Part shown: positions 1-12,986 of the stretch, one piece after another | Layout: the number at the start of each line of letters is the position of its first letter | Numbering within the stretch: position 1 is the stretch's first letter | Assembly: GCA_902806595.1 (NCBI GenBank) | Contig: CADCXC010000039.1 | Location: 1 to 35,426 of the forward strand | Length of the DNA stretch: 35,426 nt | Direction: 5' to 3' | Origin: Pyrenopolyporus hunteri | Taxonomy: Eukaryota > Ascomycota > Sordariomycetes > Xylariales > Hypoxylaceae | Notes under the pieces: model-generated | The model's input: the letters and a program-made list of their open reading frames with translations, nothing else | What the model was told of the DNA's origin: nothing | The model's database searches: none | Program-made: the position numbers and the translations under genes

Positions 1-395
1 TGCGCTAAAGCTATAGGGCTTACAGCGCATACAACCACTAAATCTCCCTGTAAATATAGGGCTTATAGCGCTCAATACCGCTATAGAACTCGTCGCATAA
101 ACCTTACGCGTTTTACACACTTATTACACTTACGCAACACCACTGAGCCATTTAAACCTACCTCTTTCTAAATAGGATTAATTATTAATTGAAGCGATTA
201 CTATATTTAATCGCATAGGATTGTCGCTATTCGACAGGTTGTAATTGAATAATGCGTACGTGGGTAGGTAATTGAGTAATGCTTCGGTACGTACTTTTTG
301 AATACTGGATTACATAATCGCGAGGTACCTAGGTACAATGAGATGCCCTGAAGGTGAGGGGAGAATAGCGCTGTAAGCCCTATAACTTTAGCGTA
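1..395. repeat. MITE-like element with ~28-bp terminal inverted repeats
   Basis: Bases 1-28 and 368-395 are inverted copies of each other, matching at 26 of 28 positions. The shared core is TATAGGGCTTACAGCGC on the left and its reverse complement on the right. A degenerate internal copy of the same core lies at 55-71. There is no coding potential between the arms, so a small non-autonomous DNA transposon (MITE) is the natural reading. The left arm begins at the very first base, so the element may continue outside the window, and no target-site duplication can be defined. The transposon superfamily is not identified. Confidence 0.6.
236..345. repeat. Cluster of TAGGTA/GTACCTA palindromic words
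   Basis: Within the left element there are repeated words of the GGTAGGTAATTG and GAGGTACCTAGGTACAA type. The same palindromic vocabulary recurs at 494-510 and densely at 32371-32670. Words of this kind are scattered through intergenic DNA of many sordariomycete-like fungi. No function is assigned here. Confidence 0.45.
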
Positions 396-721
396 CCCTG
401 TAATTAAAGTGGGTCTGACATCTGGAAATTCTTTGAATTGGCGGTTTGGCGGAAAATCTTCTTACGGTCCGGCGTGCCCTACCCAGTCCCTGCCTACATG
501 TAGGTAATTACCCCGCAATCCCCCATAGGTGAGTCTTTTCCCTGAATTCAGTGACGTCGTTTGTTCATCCTCCACTACTGTTTTCAGTGTTTCCAGTGTT
601 TCCCACCATCATCTTAATCAAATATCCCATTAACGACACACCCATACGCAGCCCTACGTCGGCCTCTCGCTCGTTACGTCGTTCCAGTGGTTAATCTGCT
701 AAATCCATCCAGGTGTGAGTG
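396..721. other. Intergenic DNA / unresolved 5' part of the glycosidase gene
   Basis: Balanced base composition with no convincing reading frame. A convincing ATG and signal peptide for the downstream gene were not found. The coding frame that becomes recognisable near 745 is closed by TGA at 716-718, so the true 5' end lies upstream behind an intron or a frameshift. A GTGAGT donor-like word at 715-720 and AG acceptors at 731-735 and 756-757 are candidates, but none is decisive. Confidence 0.4.
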
Positions 722-2056
722 GGTTGCGGTAGTAGCCCTGTAACACTACCTCCTCAGTACTCGGCCCTCGGCCTCCCAGAGGAGCGCCTGTTACTCAGAA
801 TATCTTTATACGCGAATCTTCTGCACGCGGGATGGCGCGGCGTTACTATAACACATTTACTTCCTTTGCGTCGACCGACACAAAGAACCCCGACCTTGGA
901 ACCAGGTCGATTCGTTACCTTCGCATTATGGCAAAGGGCGGTCCGCGAAGAGGAAGCAGGATGGCCAACCTTCCCAGGCCGACTACGTTCTTCTCAAGGT
1001 CACAGCTTTTGTCTCGGCTATAGGAATTTTCTGCCTACTCGTGTATAACTCCCCTTTCAACGAGCAGCCTCCTCTCCTCGGTACAAAGACGTCCATGGCA
1101 CGTCGTTTCTCGATCATGAGCGACCCATCAGCTCATTCGCCGGCAAGGCTTTTCTGAGGCACAACATCCCGTATATAGATATCCCTGACCCGCTCATCCA
1201 AGACGTATACTACTACAGATGGACATCGATTCAACGAAATCTCCGCTACGTCAAAGCCGGCACGGGCTATATGTACCGAGTTTGTCCACCCAGTCGGTTA
1301 CGCCAAGGCTTTTGATCCATCGATGCCGCCGCGGACATCAGATTGATGAATCGAGGTGGTTAAGAGACACGTTCTATGGCGACGATTACATCCAGCTTTA
1401 CACCCGTGGGCCAGCCGACGCGCTGCAGTACACCCAATGGATTCTCGATGCTGCAAGCAGACGTGCTATGGTGACAGGGGATTCCCATTTTCTTGCGGCC
1501 CAACTTGACGACATGGTCCGCCTATGGCATGAATGGGATCAAGTCTATGACGCCGCGGCAGGTTTGTACTATTACCAGCCGGTGTGGGATGCGCAGGAAC
1601 TGTCTCTACCTGGATTCGTCGCCGACCCCAATGGTACCGATTGGACTCTAAGGAAGGACGGACCTGACACCTTCAGGCCCAGCCATAATGCTTACATGGT
1701 GGCAAATGCTAGAGCTATCGCCCGTGCAGCAAATCTCGCTGGTAACGGGTTTCTCGAAGCACATTTTTTCATTTTGGCAGACAGTCTCGAAGAGGCTATG
1801 TACAAGAGGCTGTGGGCTCCCGAACAACAGTTCTTCATGGACGTCATTCGGCCTGGAAATCCCAACTTAACACGACTTACCGGGAGAGAACAGGTCGGAC
1901 TCTTTCCGTATCGCTTTGGTATTGGCTTAAATACATCGTATGCCCAACCGGCTATCGATTCTATGTTTGACCCGGAGGGTTTCCTGGCGCCGTACGGCCC
2001 GACAACGTTGGAGATACGAGACCCGTGGTTCATGGCGGTGAGGCCGGATGGCTACT

Positions 2057-2130
2057 GTATGCTGAGACTTGCGCTGATAATTGTTATACCCGAAAGGGCC
2101 CTCCTACAGCTTTACTAACGACTTTATTAG
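2057..2130 (+). other. Intron (74 nt) in the glycosidase gene
   Basis: The donor GTATGC follows ...GGCTACT. A textbook TTTACTAAC branch site lies at 2111-2119 and the acceptor TTATTAG ends at 2130. Removing it joins T to GCTGCTATTGG and restores the reading G-Y-C-C-Y-W-N-G across the junction. Confidence 0.85.
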
Positions 2131-2661
2131 GCTGCTATTGGAATGGTATGTCTTGGCCGTACTCTACAGGTCATACCCTGAAGTCGCTTGCGGCGATATA
2201 CCGTTCTAAGACTACAAACGTTACCGCGGAGCAGTACTTGCAATATCTTCAGACGTACGCAAGGACCCAGCGAAAGGGCGGCCAGCCATATGTTGCAGAA
2301 TCCCACTACCCTTTTCTTGACGCTTGAGCGCCGACGGTTGGAATCATTCGGAGCATTATGACCATTCAACGAACAATGACGATGTTATAACTGGGCTGCT
2401 TGGAATCATACCACACCAGGATGATAGGCTAACTGTTTCTCCTATCATTCCAGGAGATTGGACCTATTTTGCTCTCGAGAACCTACCATACCACGGTCAT
2501 CTTGTAACCGTACTCTATGACAAACATGGGTCAAGATACGGCGTTGGGCGGGTTGACCATCTTCATTAATGGAAAGAAGGTATATAGTGGTGCTGGAAAG
2601 AGTACCACGATACGCATACCCCCGCCGATATTAGCAGGCGATGCGCTTATTAATATTGCAG

Positions 2662-2851
2662 GTAAGCGATGATGGCCTTATAATTCTTGTGGCTTTCTAT
2701 TCTTCTTTATCCTGCTACCTTCGAACCCCTGTCTGGAGTTCATATCTCTAAGGGACTAGTGGTTAGGGATCTATTTACGTCCCTAGATATTTGCCCACAT
2801 TACCAATATTGTCATGCCACTTAGCGTGGGAATTATAGCTGATTGGCATAG
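2662..2851 (+). other. Intron (190 nt) in the glycosidase gene
   Basis: The donor GTAAGC is at 2662 and the acceptor GGCATAG ends at 2851. Splicing joins ...INIAG to CAAATCCTACTGG and gives N-I-A-A-N-P-T-G-P in frame. It is longer than the other introns in the window, but no inserted repeat is recognisable inside it. Confidence 0.75.
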
Positions 2852-3676
2852 CAAATCCTACTGGACCAGGCCAGTACCCGGTAGCTGACGCAACATATTC
2901 GAATCCGGGGGATTTTCACTACAAAGCAATCGATGGCGTTTTGTATTACGATTCGGTCCCTGACAATAGATGGACAAACTACCTATCACCTAACCTAAAC
3001 GATACGCTGACAATTACGTTTGCTCGCCCAAGAAACGTGTCCTCTGTTACCCTCGCCCTATTCTCGGACGTCTCAAGAGGGGGAGGTGTAGATATCCCGG
3101 CCAGTATAGAGATATACGGATCCAGCGGCTTGTTAGCTAAGGTCGACGAGCCTTCTGCCCTGTTACCTAACGACCGTAATGAAGTGAGTTTTGGCCAGGT
3201 TGAAACACAATTTCTAGCTATAAACATGTATCGGAGGTCATCTAAACTGTATGTGGAATATGCGAATTGGAAGTTTGGACACCACCTATCACTGGGCCGA
3301 CACACTACGCGGTTGATGCCTATCTTACTGGACAGGAAACCAAAGTTGTGTTTGATAACTCAGCCGCCACAGCTAACGGGGCTGTGGTTGGAGGATTAAG
3401 ACCGGACAGTGTTGTCGCTTTCTCCGGAATCGTGTCCGGCGGTGGTCTTACTAACCTAGTCCTTACCTACTCTAGCACAGGAAATGTGACGGTAGAAATG
3501 ACGATTTACGTTAACCAGGTTCCACGGGCGACTATAACTCTGCGCCCGAGTAGAGGCAGATACGTCGGAGCTGTGGCTACTGTCACATTGGCCTCGGGGA
3601 AAAACTCAGCTTACGAGGCGGCTCTACGGATACAGACGTGAGACTGGAAACGTTGAATATATTTCAAAGCATTTAA

Positions 3677-4440
3677 TAAGAGCCAATCTATAAACTTGCT
3701 TCGTATATTATGGGTGATGCAAACACACGCGCGGTCTCTCTCTCTCTTGGTTGTCCTTGGCTTATATGTGTTTGGCTACAATATCGAGGCCCTCGGTTTT
3801 ACTAGTCCAAAACATGTCGCTGGACTAAGATGATTCTTTGGAGACTAATGACTAAAAAGCTAGCTATAAGTCCATCACTGCATCGCCACGAACAGAATAC
3901 CTAATATAAGAACAAAAGACCCGACGATTCCAATTTCGCAGTGTATTTATAGGTGCTTCGTTGCTACTGATCACAGGTAGGTAGGCAAGCTGATATTTCT
4001 AACCCTAAACCTAAGGAGCCGCGACGAAATACGTCGGGGAGAATTTGCTTAGCACTTTGCGGACCCTGTTATCCGTTATTACGAGAAGAATCATGGTAGA
4101 GGCTAGGCGGCTGGTAGGCGGGAAGCACTTCATTCCCAAGCGCTTAATTCTGGGTAGAGAACGAGTTACCATTGAGCAAACGGACGAAGGGATCTGGAAG
4201 ATGAGTAGGATGGATCGGATGGTCTGAATAACATCTTCATGACTAAACATAGATATCGAACGGACGCCGTAGATAGCTGTGACGACGATAAGGTTTCGTT
4301 ACGGGAGTTGGGTGGTAAGGGAGTCCGGACTGTGTGGTTTAACGAAGATGGAAGATGACACATCCTGCGTGTTATAGTACTTATTATGACCCTGGTCGAA
4401 GTCCAGAGAACCGCTAAACCGCTATTCATTTTTATTTTAC
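3677..4440. other. Intergenic DNA between the glycosidase gene and the AT-rich block
   Basis: Balanced composition with a short (TC)n run at about 3735-3748. A frame at 4018-4227 (+) is open for about 70 codons and an overlapping one is open on the other strand, but neither resembles a known protein. The strands are too similar in openness to choose between them. Composition changes abruptly at about 4425-4560. No promoter, RNA gene or repeat was recognised. Confidence 0.5.
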
Positions 4441-4640
4441 CGTATTATTTGACATATAGTGCGATATATCGTGTATGGCTAACTATAATTAACTGGATTT
4501 TTTAACGGGTATTTATTTGCGTATTACGAATAATTTTAAATTACTTAATTATTTTAAAATTATTTATTTACGATAAATTTTAATTTTAAGTTAATTTCGA
4601 TATTTTAATAAAAATAATTAAATATATTAAATAAATAAAA

Positions 4641-4890
4641 AGTCGTTAATTAATAATCGATTAATTATTATACGATCGTATAATAAAAAATACGAAATAA
4701 ATAAAATAAATTAAATTATATATATGTAAAAATTATAAACGGTTTAATTTTGTATTAATCGATAGATATATTATTTTTAAAAATTATATTTTAAATATTT
4801 ATTACGTAAAACGACGAAGTATTTAATAAAAGTATATTTATTATTATTATCGTTATAATAAATATTTTAATACGAAATTATATTATTATA
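4641..4890 (+). repeat. Dispersed ~250-bp repeat, copy 1
   Basis: The copy runs from a TCGTTAATTAATAATCGA-like 5' end to the 3' end CGAAATTATATTATTATAA. Internal landmarks shared by the family are a palindrome TTATACGATCGTATAA (here perfect), an ACGTAAAACGACGAA segment and a (TTA)n tract leading into ATCGTTAYRATAAAT. It has no coding potential. It is probably a MITE, SINE or solo LTR degraded by RIP, and the class cannot be decided. Confidence 0.75.
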
Positions 4891-7800
4891 AAATACGTGT
4901 TAATTATATAATTATTATAAATATTTATTTATAAATAAAAAAAATAATTTTTACGAATATTAAACGGTTATTTAACGAAATTAAATAATCGATAACGAAA
5001 TATATAATAATTTCGTTATTTTATTAAATATATTTAATATAAATTAAATTTCGTTTTACGAATTATAATTTACGTTTTTTTTTTTTTTTTATTTTTTATA
5101 AAGTTAATAAATTAAAATCTTATATAATGTAAAAAATAATTTTTTATTATACGAGGATTTTCGAATAATTAATTAAATTATTAAATTAAATATATATAAA
5201 AAATATATAAAAAGTATATGTTTTATAAATATAATTTTATAAATTTAAATAAATATAATATTAAATATTTACGATTAATTTTTAATATTTAAGTTTTTTA
5301 ATTTAATTAATAATATTAAATAATTAAATTTTAATATTTTTAATTATTTAAAAAATAAAATTCGAAGTAAATTACGATTTTTCGACGCGTGTAAATATTA
5401 AAAACGAATTAAAAATAGTTTTAAATATGTCGTTTATTTATATACGTTTTTTATTATTTATTATAAATAATTAAAATAATTATTTTATATTAATAAGTTA
5501 ATATATATTACGTTTAAGTAAACATTTATTATTATTATAATTATAATAATATTTAATGTAAATATTATAAAAATAATTAAATAAAACGATATAATATTAA
5601 AAAAAACTTTAATTTATTTTATAATTTACGTAAATATATTTTCGTAATAAAATAATATTAATTATTATTATATATATAATTAAAATTTATTAATAAATAT
5701 ATTTAATTTAAAAAATGTAAAAATTTACTTTTAAAATTAATAATCGACGATTAAAATTATATTAATTTTAATTTTTAAAAACGGCGATTTCGATTATAAT
5801 TATAATTATTAAAAATAATAATTTATTTTAATTTAAATTAATAAATAAAATATTATAAATAAATTATTTTAAAAATAAGGGTTATACGAAATTAAATATA
5901 TTTTTAAATTTCGAATTATTTTTATTATTATTTTATTTACGAAGGTTTTTTTAATTTACGTTAAAATTTAAATAATAAAATCGATTAAAAAAATATTATC
6001 GGTTATTTTTAATCGTTTATTATCGTTATCGATAAAAAAAATAATCGATTATATAAATTTTAAAGGAAAATTTTTTCCTTTTTTCGAATTTTAATTAAAA
6101 GATTTTATTTAATTTTAATTAAGTTTATATTTATTAATAAAATCAAATATCTTTAATTCGATTATTACGAAGTTAATAAATTCGTTATTTTATTTAAAAA
6201 TAACGATATTTTATTTTTAAAAACGAATATTTTACGTTAAAATAATTTATTATCGGTTTAATTTATTCGAAGATTTTTTAAAAGCGGGTATAATAAAATA
6301 TTCGAAAATTAATAATTTATAAAAAATAATTAAAAAATAAATATAATATATAAAATTAAAATTTTATAAAAATAAAAATAAATATTTAATATTAATAATT
6401 AAAGTTAATATATATACGTATATTAAAAGAAAATAATTACGTAATTTACTTTTAAAGTTACGTTTATTTATGTAAATTTTTTAACGTTAATTAAATATTA
6501 ATATAAAATAATATATCCTTTAAAAAAAAAAGTTAAATTATTTAAAAAATTTAAAATTATATGTTAATTTTCGATTAATATTATATACGATTATAAAATT
6601 TAATAAATATTTATATTTTTTAATCGAATTAATAAAATTATTTAAATATTTATTAATTAATATTTAATTTTATCGGGTTTTTAAAAAAATTTTAAATTAA
6701 TTATAAATATAATTTTAAAAATATAATAAAATAAAAATAAAAAAAAGGGGGTAATTTAATTACGAAAAGTAATTTATAATTTATAATATTTTTAAATTAA
6801 CGTAAAAAAATTAATAAAATTATAAATCGTTAATAAAACGTTAATATTATACGAGTCGTACGAGTAATAATATAATATTAAACGCGATATTATTTTTCGT
6901 TAATACGAAATATAATTATTATTTAAACGAAAAATTATTAATTTCATCGATTTAAAAGTTTTAAATAACGTTAAAAATTTTATTTTATAAAATGTTAAAT
7001 AATTTTATAATAATTTTATTAATATTAAAATTTCGAATATTTATTTATATATTTAAATATTATATAATATAAATAATATTTAATAAAAAATAATTATATA
7101 TAATAATAAATATTTATAATAACTTCGATATATATAAATTTATAAAAAGTAAAAAGTAATAATTTTATAAACGAAAAATAAAAAATATTTAATTTATTTT
7201 AATATTTATCGAGAAATTATTTATTTAAATAAATATTTAATTTATTAAATAACGTTTTAACGAATATTTTATTTATGTTATTATTTAAATAATGTAAATA
7301 TTAATAATTTTTATTATTTATTTTTTTTTATTATTAATTTTTTTTCGAATTTAATTATTTTATATAAAAATCGAATTAATAATTTATTATATTTATAAAA
7401 TTTATTTTTATAATAATAATATTTTTATTAATTAAATATATTCGCAAAAATATATAATTTACGTTTTCGATGACGATATTTTTCTTTATTTTAATATAAT
7501 TTAAATATATATATTAATTATTTCTCGAAAAATATTATTATTATATCTTTTATTTTTATATAATTCGAATATTAATTATTTTTTTAAAAATATTATTATT
7601 ATATTATCGATTATAAAAAAAAACGACGAAAAAACGATAAATAATATACGTATAATTTAATATTTAATAATATAATATTTAACGAATAAAAATCGAATAA
7701 AAAATAATATTATTAAATTAATCGTCCTTTAAATTAATAAACGACTTAATAAAATATAATATTATAAAATTTTATATTTAAATATTTTAATCGAATAATT

Positions 7801-10560
7801 TATTCGAATAATAATATTTTATTAATAATATTAAATATATATTAAAAATTTATTTTAAGATTATTTATTTTATTAATAATTTATTCGAATTAATATTTTT
7901 TTATTTATATCGATACGAAATTTATATTATTTTAATTATATTTTACGATAATATTAAAAGAAATTTAAAATTTAAATATCGAATTAAAAATTATTAATAT
8001 ATTACCGGTTTATAATATTTTAAATTTATTTAATTATTTAATTAAAACGTATTAAAATCGCCATTTTATAAATAACCGGTAAATAAAACGTCGGTAAAAA
8101 TAAATATAATATTAATATAATGTCGCGATTTCGCGTATCGTATATCGATATAATTTTTTAAATATTTTAATATTAAAAATATAAGTCGATATTTTAACGG
8201 ATTAATTTTATTAATATAAATAATAAATATTATTTATTTTTATTTTAAAAGGTTAATTATTAATCATAATATAAATAGATATAATTATTAAACGTTTAAA
8301 GGATCGAATTTATCGGTTAACGTTTTTTTTAAAATAAAATTAACGTTTAATTATTCGATCGATATAAAATATTTTCGAAAAATAAATTTAAAATTTAAAA
8401 AGTTTAAAATATTATCGAATTTATTTTATCGATTTTTTTCTTAATAAATAATTAAATAATCGACGTTTAATTTTTATTATTTATTATACGTAAGTAAATA
8501 AATATTAAATAATAATTTTAATAATAATATATGGTTATTAATTTTTATAATAATTTCTTTTAATTTATATTATAAATTTATAATTTTATATTAAAAAGTC
8601 GTAAATTAAAAATATACGATAAAATTAATAGATTTTATAAATTATATATAATAAATATATTTATATTATCGATTCGAATTATATATATAAAGTTATTAAT
8701 AAAATTAATTTTATTAATTAATAAAAATAATATTAAAAAAAAAAATAATAATCGATTATTATATAATTTAATAAATAAAATTTTTAAAAATGTAAAAAAT
8801 AGTTTTAATTTAAAATATAAATAAAAGTTTAGTAATTTAATGTATATTATATAAATTTAATTTATTTATATAAATTATTATTAAAATTACGAAATAACGG
8901 TTACGATAATAACCGTATTTTTAATTTAATATTCCTTTTATTTTACTTTTTAATAATTTTTTATTTATTTTCGTTTAAAATTTTCCCGTATAATAAAACC
9001 GTTTTAAATATCGTTATTATATCGATTAATAACGTTTTATTTTAAATAATAAAACGTATTATTTCGATTAAATTCCAAAAAATCGAAATTTTTATTTTAT
9101 TACTTTATAATTAACGTAGTTATTTTATCATTTAATTTATTATATTATAGGTTATTTTATAAAATATTTAATATTAAGAAAGGATTTATATATAACGAAA
9201 ATATTATCGATAAAAAAATGTAATAAAAATTAATATATTCGAATTCGATAAAATAGTCGTATTCGAAAATAAATAACGATATTATTTTTTAATTAATGTT
9301 AAATTTAAACGAACGGAAGCAAAAAGTCGTTTATTAAAATTAAATATCGATAATTTAAATAAAAAAACGTTATAAATTTAACATAATTTTATACGTTTAT
9401 TATAATTTAAATTATTTAATTTACGATTATAAAATAGTTAAAACATACGATTAATAATATATTAATTAAAAGTTAAATTTATTTTTTTTTTAAATTCGAA
9501 TAAAATATAACGTATAGAAATAAATAAATTACGATAATAATTTAATTAAACCTTTTTAAAAATAAATTCGTTAAAGTTGGTAATTTTTTCGAAATATTTA
9601 TTAACGAAAAAAATTAACAATAATAATATAAATATAAATATAATATTAAAATCCTTCGTTTTTTTCTTTTTTTCGAGTTATTTTTTAAAGATTTTTTTTA
9701 TCTAACGATATATAAAAGCTTATAATTCCGAGTTAAAATATTTTTCATTAAATTAAATTATTATAAAAATAAGTTAAAATTTATAAAAAATAAATAAAAA
9801 AATTAAATAAATATATAAAAAAATATTAATAATTTTTTTAACGTTAACGTTTTAATTAATTTAAATTTATTAAAAAGTTTATTTTATATATAATTCGTAT
9901 ATAAAAATTATATAATATTATAATATATTATAATTTCTATTAATATTTACTTATATAAATTAAATTACCGTTTTTTATTTTTTAATATATTTTAAAATTT
10001 TATTTAATAAATAAATAATAATACGTTTTAAAATAAATTTAAAATAAATTACTTTTTTATTTAATATATTTATATAAAAATATTAATTTATATCGTAATT
10101 TTTTATTAAAATAAATATCGAATAAATATTTATAAATATTTTTAAATATTTAAATATTTTTAATATTTTATATTTTAATATATAATTATTCGTTTAAAAA
10201 TATTCTTAATATTTTATATAAAATTTTAATATCTTTTATTTAAATAATAATATTTTTTCTTTTTTTATTTATTTTTTTTTTAAAATAATAATTTTTTATT
10301 AATTTAACGATTACGACTTATTAAATATAATTATTTTAAAAAACGCCTTATATATTAATCTTTTTTTTTTATTTATTTTTATTAAATTTTTAATTATAAC
10401 CCTCGGTAATTTTAAAATTTATTAATTAATAGGTTAAATTATTAAATTTTTAAATTAAATATTTTAATATTAATATTATAATAATTTTATTTATTATTTA
10501 TAAAATATAATAATAATTTTCATTTTAGGTTTTAAATTATTAACTTTATAACTTTATTTT
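4891..10560. other. AT-rich mutated DNA, no recognisable gene
   Basis: Continuous RIP-type sequence. There is a T17 tract near 5073-5090. No start-to-stop frame of note, RNA gene or clear tandem repeat was found. A DDD-containing stretch near 7460-7490 (+) was examined as a possible reverse-transcriptase remnant and not accepted. Confidence 0.6.
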
Positions 10561-11940
10561 TACTTAAATATTATATAAAAAGTTAATTAATTTAATCTCG
10601 AATAAACGATCGAAAAAAAGTCTTTTAATCGTTTATATATAAATATAAATATTTTATTAAAAATATTAAAGTTATATTTAACGTTTTTAATTATTTTAAC
10701 GTTATTTTAATTTTATTAATATTCGAGATATTTTATATTATATATTATATTATTTAATTACCCGCTTTAATATATTAACGCCGTATTTAATAAAAGTAAT
10801 ATAGTTTTAAAATATAATTAAAAAGTTTTTTTTTATAAAAAATATAATCGAATATATATCGAATCGATAAAATTTATTTTAGATTTTTTTATTCGTAATA
10901 AAAATATAAATACTTTTATTTAATAATAAAATAAATTTTTTTTTTATAAATAATTTTAAGGGATTTTACGATTAAATTTTAAATTAAATTTTATTTTTTA
11001 CGTTATTTAATATTATATTAATAATATTATTTTTTATAATCGATTAATAGTAGTAAATAGATTTAATATTATTATATCGGGTATAATAATATTTAACGGG
11101 GAGTTTATTATTATAAAAAACGTAATTATTAAAAAATATTATAAAGTATTTTATTTAAAAAATTTACGAAACGAAATTTATATCGATAAGTTATTTTTTA
11201 ATATTTATTTCGTATCGACTTTAAAAACGTAATATAATTATAATTTAAACTCGTTTTATTATTAATTATTTCGTAATATATATTATATTATTATATTATT
11301 AATTAAATATTCTTTTTATAAATATTATATTATAACGAAACTTTTAACGTCGATACGATTAATACTTTTTTACGATATTTTAAACGCTTTAAATTTCATA
11401 TATAAATAAAGTTTTTAATATCGAAACATTTTACCGTATAATATAATTATTATATAAAATGCTTAATTAAATCGATATAAAATAATAATTTATAACTTCG
11501 AAAAAATTATTACGTCATTAAAAAACAATTATAAATACTTCGATCCCTTATATATCGTAACGTTTAAAATACATTTTAAAAAAAAATACGATAAATTTAT
11601 TAATTTATTTTTTTTAAAGTATATTATATTATATATTTTAAAAAATATAAACGTAATTAATGTTATTTACATTAATAAATAACGTTACGTAAATTTAATA
11701 AAAAAATTTAAACTTTATTTTAATAAAAAGGTTATTAACGTCGATAAATATAATTTTATTAAAAGATTAATATTATTTAATTTTTATTTAAAGTTTAATA
11801 TATCGAAAGTTTTAAAATATAAAATTTAAAATTTATTAAATATAAAAGAAATAAAAGTTACTATAATAAAACACGTATAAATTCGTAAATAATCAAATAG
11901 TAATAAAAGTTTTTATATTTAAATATTTTTCGAATTAATT
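10561..11940 (+). pseudogene. RIP-degraded coding relic, unidentified
   Basis: One plus-strand frame (codons starting at 11011) carries only eight stops in the 289 codons 11011-11877, where about 28 would be expected from base composition. All are TAA, as expected if CAA or similar codons were mutated. Stop-free runs of 73, 47, 71 and 48 codons follow one another in the same frame, and the depletion extends more weakly back to 10561. A segment reading NIYFVSTLKT (about 11194-11229) faintly recalls the NVLYVPxLKTNL region before the integrase of Ty1/copia polyproteins, but the flanking sequence does not support that call. Treat it as a dead transposon or host ORF of unknown type. No start codon or ends can be defined. 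Confidence 0.45.
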
Positions 11941-12369
11941 ATTATTTATTAATATTTAATATCGATTTAAAGGTCGAATTAAATATATTAATTTCGTTAT
12001 TTAATTAATAAAATATTTCGTATTTTAAATAAAATATTTATTTTATCGACATAATAATAAAAAAAAAGTTATAAAGTATTTATATAAAAATTTAAATTTT
12101 AAATTACTTATTATAATATAAATGATATTTATAATTTATAATTTATTATTTATTTACTTAAAATAAATAAATATTTAATAAGTTTAAATAATCGACGGCG
12201 AATTTAAAAATAATTTTATTACTTTATATAATATATATTAAATTTATAACTTTTAAATTATAATTATTTTTTTTTTTTTCGATTATTTTTATAAATTTAA
12301 AACGAAATTTATATATTATAAAATAAAATATTTAAAAGATTAAATATAATATTATTAAATAAGTAAAAA

Positions 12370-12620
12370 ATTATTAATTTATAATCGATTAATTAATATA
12401 TAATTATATAGTAAAAAGTAACGAAATAAATAAATTAATTAAATTATAAAAATATAAAAATTACGAATTAATTAACTTCGTATTAATTAATAAATATATT
12501 TATTTTTAAAAATTATACCTTAATCGTTTATTATATAAAACGATAATACATTTAATAAAAGTATATTTATTATTATTATCGTTACGATAAATACGTTAAT
12601 ACGAAATTATATTATTATAA
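12370..12620 (+). repeat. Dispersed ~250-bp repeat, copy 2
   Basis: Same order of landmarks as copy 1. The 3' 90 bp (AATAAAAGTATATTTATTATT, then ATCGTTACGATAAATACG, then CGAAATTATATTATTATAA) is nearly identical to copy 1. The 5' half is more diverged, with CGATTAATTAATATATAATTA in place of the palindrome. Confidence 0.7.
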
Positions 12621-12734
12621 ATATTAAAACGAAAAATTATATTAAAATTAAATAATTATACATTTTTTTTCAATTTAATAATTATAAAAATCGATTAATT
12701 TAAAAAATAACTTTTTTTATTATTAATATAATAA

Positions 12735-12986
12735 AAATTTATTAAATAATAAACGATTTTATATTATACGATTATATAATATAAAATAAGGAAAAAATAA
12801 ATTAATTAAATTATATAAATATAAAAAAAAAGAATTAAATTAAGTTTATATTAATCGAAAATATATTTTCATTTAAAATTTATAATTTAATCGTTTATTA
12901 CGTAAAGCGACGAAATATATAATAAAATTATATTTACCGTTATTATCGTTACGATAAATACATTAATATAAAATTATATTATTATA
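12735..12986 (+). repeat. Dispersed ~250-bp repeat, copy 3
   Basis: It lies just after copy 2 in the same orientation, separated by about 115 bp. It keeps ATTATACGATTATATAAT in the 5' part, then ACGTAAAGCGACGAAATATAT and TTACCGTTATTATCGTTACG, and ends in AAATTATATTATTATA. The ACCGTTATTATCG version is shared with copy 4 and is probably less mutated. Confidence 0.7.

Larger units (their letters stand above)
722..3676 (+). pseudogene. MGH1/GH63-like (six-hairpin) glycosidase with C-terminal discoidin-like domain, frameshifted
   Basis: Joining the frames gives about 900 residues of one protein. The middle (about 1060-2560) reads as an alpha/alpha-barrel glycosidase of the MGH1-like/GH63-like type, with stretches such as DESRWLRDTFYGDDY, DPNGTDWTLRKDGPDTF, LEIRDPWFMAVRPDGYC and CYWNGMSWPYSTGHTL. 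After the second intron comes a beta-rich segment typical of F5/8 type C (discoidin) carbohydrate-binding modules (about 2852-3256), then a C-terminal tail ending at TAA 3674-3676. Substrate is unknown; a secreted or secretory-pathway enzyme is inferred. The frame changes near 845, 940, 983, 1000, 1085, 1105, 1274, 1315, 1333, 2325, 2550, 3257 and 3610, each by one or two bases, while 1340-2320 is clean apart from its intron. No C-to-T type stop codons were seen. It is either a young pseudogene or a sound gene with assembly indels. Family assignment is from remembered motifs; the 5' end is unresolved. Confidence 0.65.

Noticed and set aside
719..1048. 109-codon frame as a separate small gene
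   Set aside because: It starts at GTG directly after a stop. Its parts (QYSALGLP, REEEAGWPTFPG) are pieces of the glycosidase read in alternating frames.
4011..4429. Short frames on both strands before the AT block
   Set aside because: Both strands are open over the same bases, none resembles a known protein, and no splice or start context favours one.
7322..7640. YVFDDDIF string (7460-7483, +) resembling the YxDD box of a gypsy-type reverse transcriptase
   Set aside because: The upstream PFGL-like and downstream spacing motifs are absent and the frame has ordinary stop density outside the short string.
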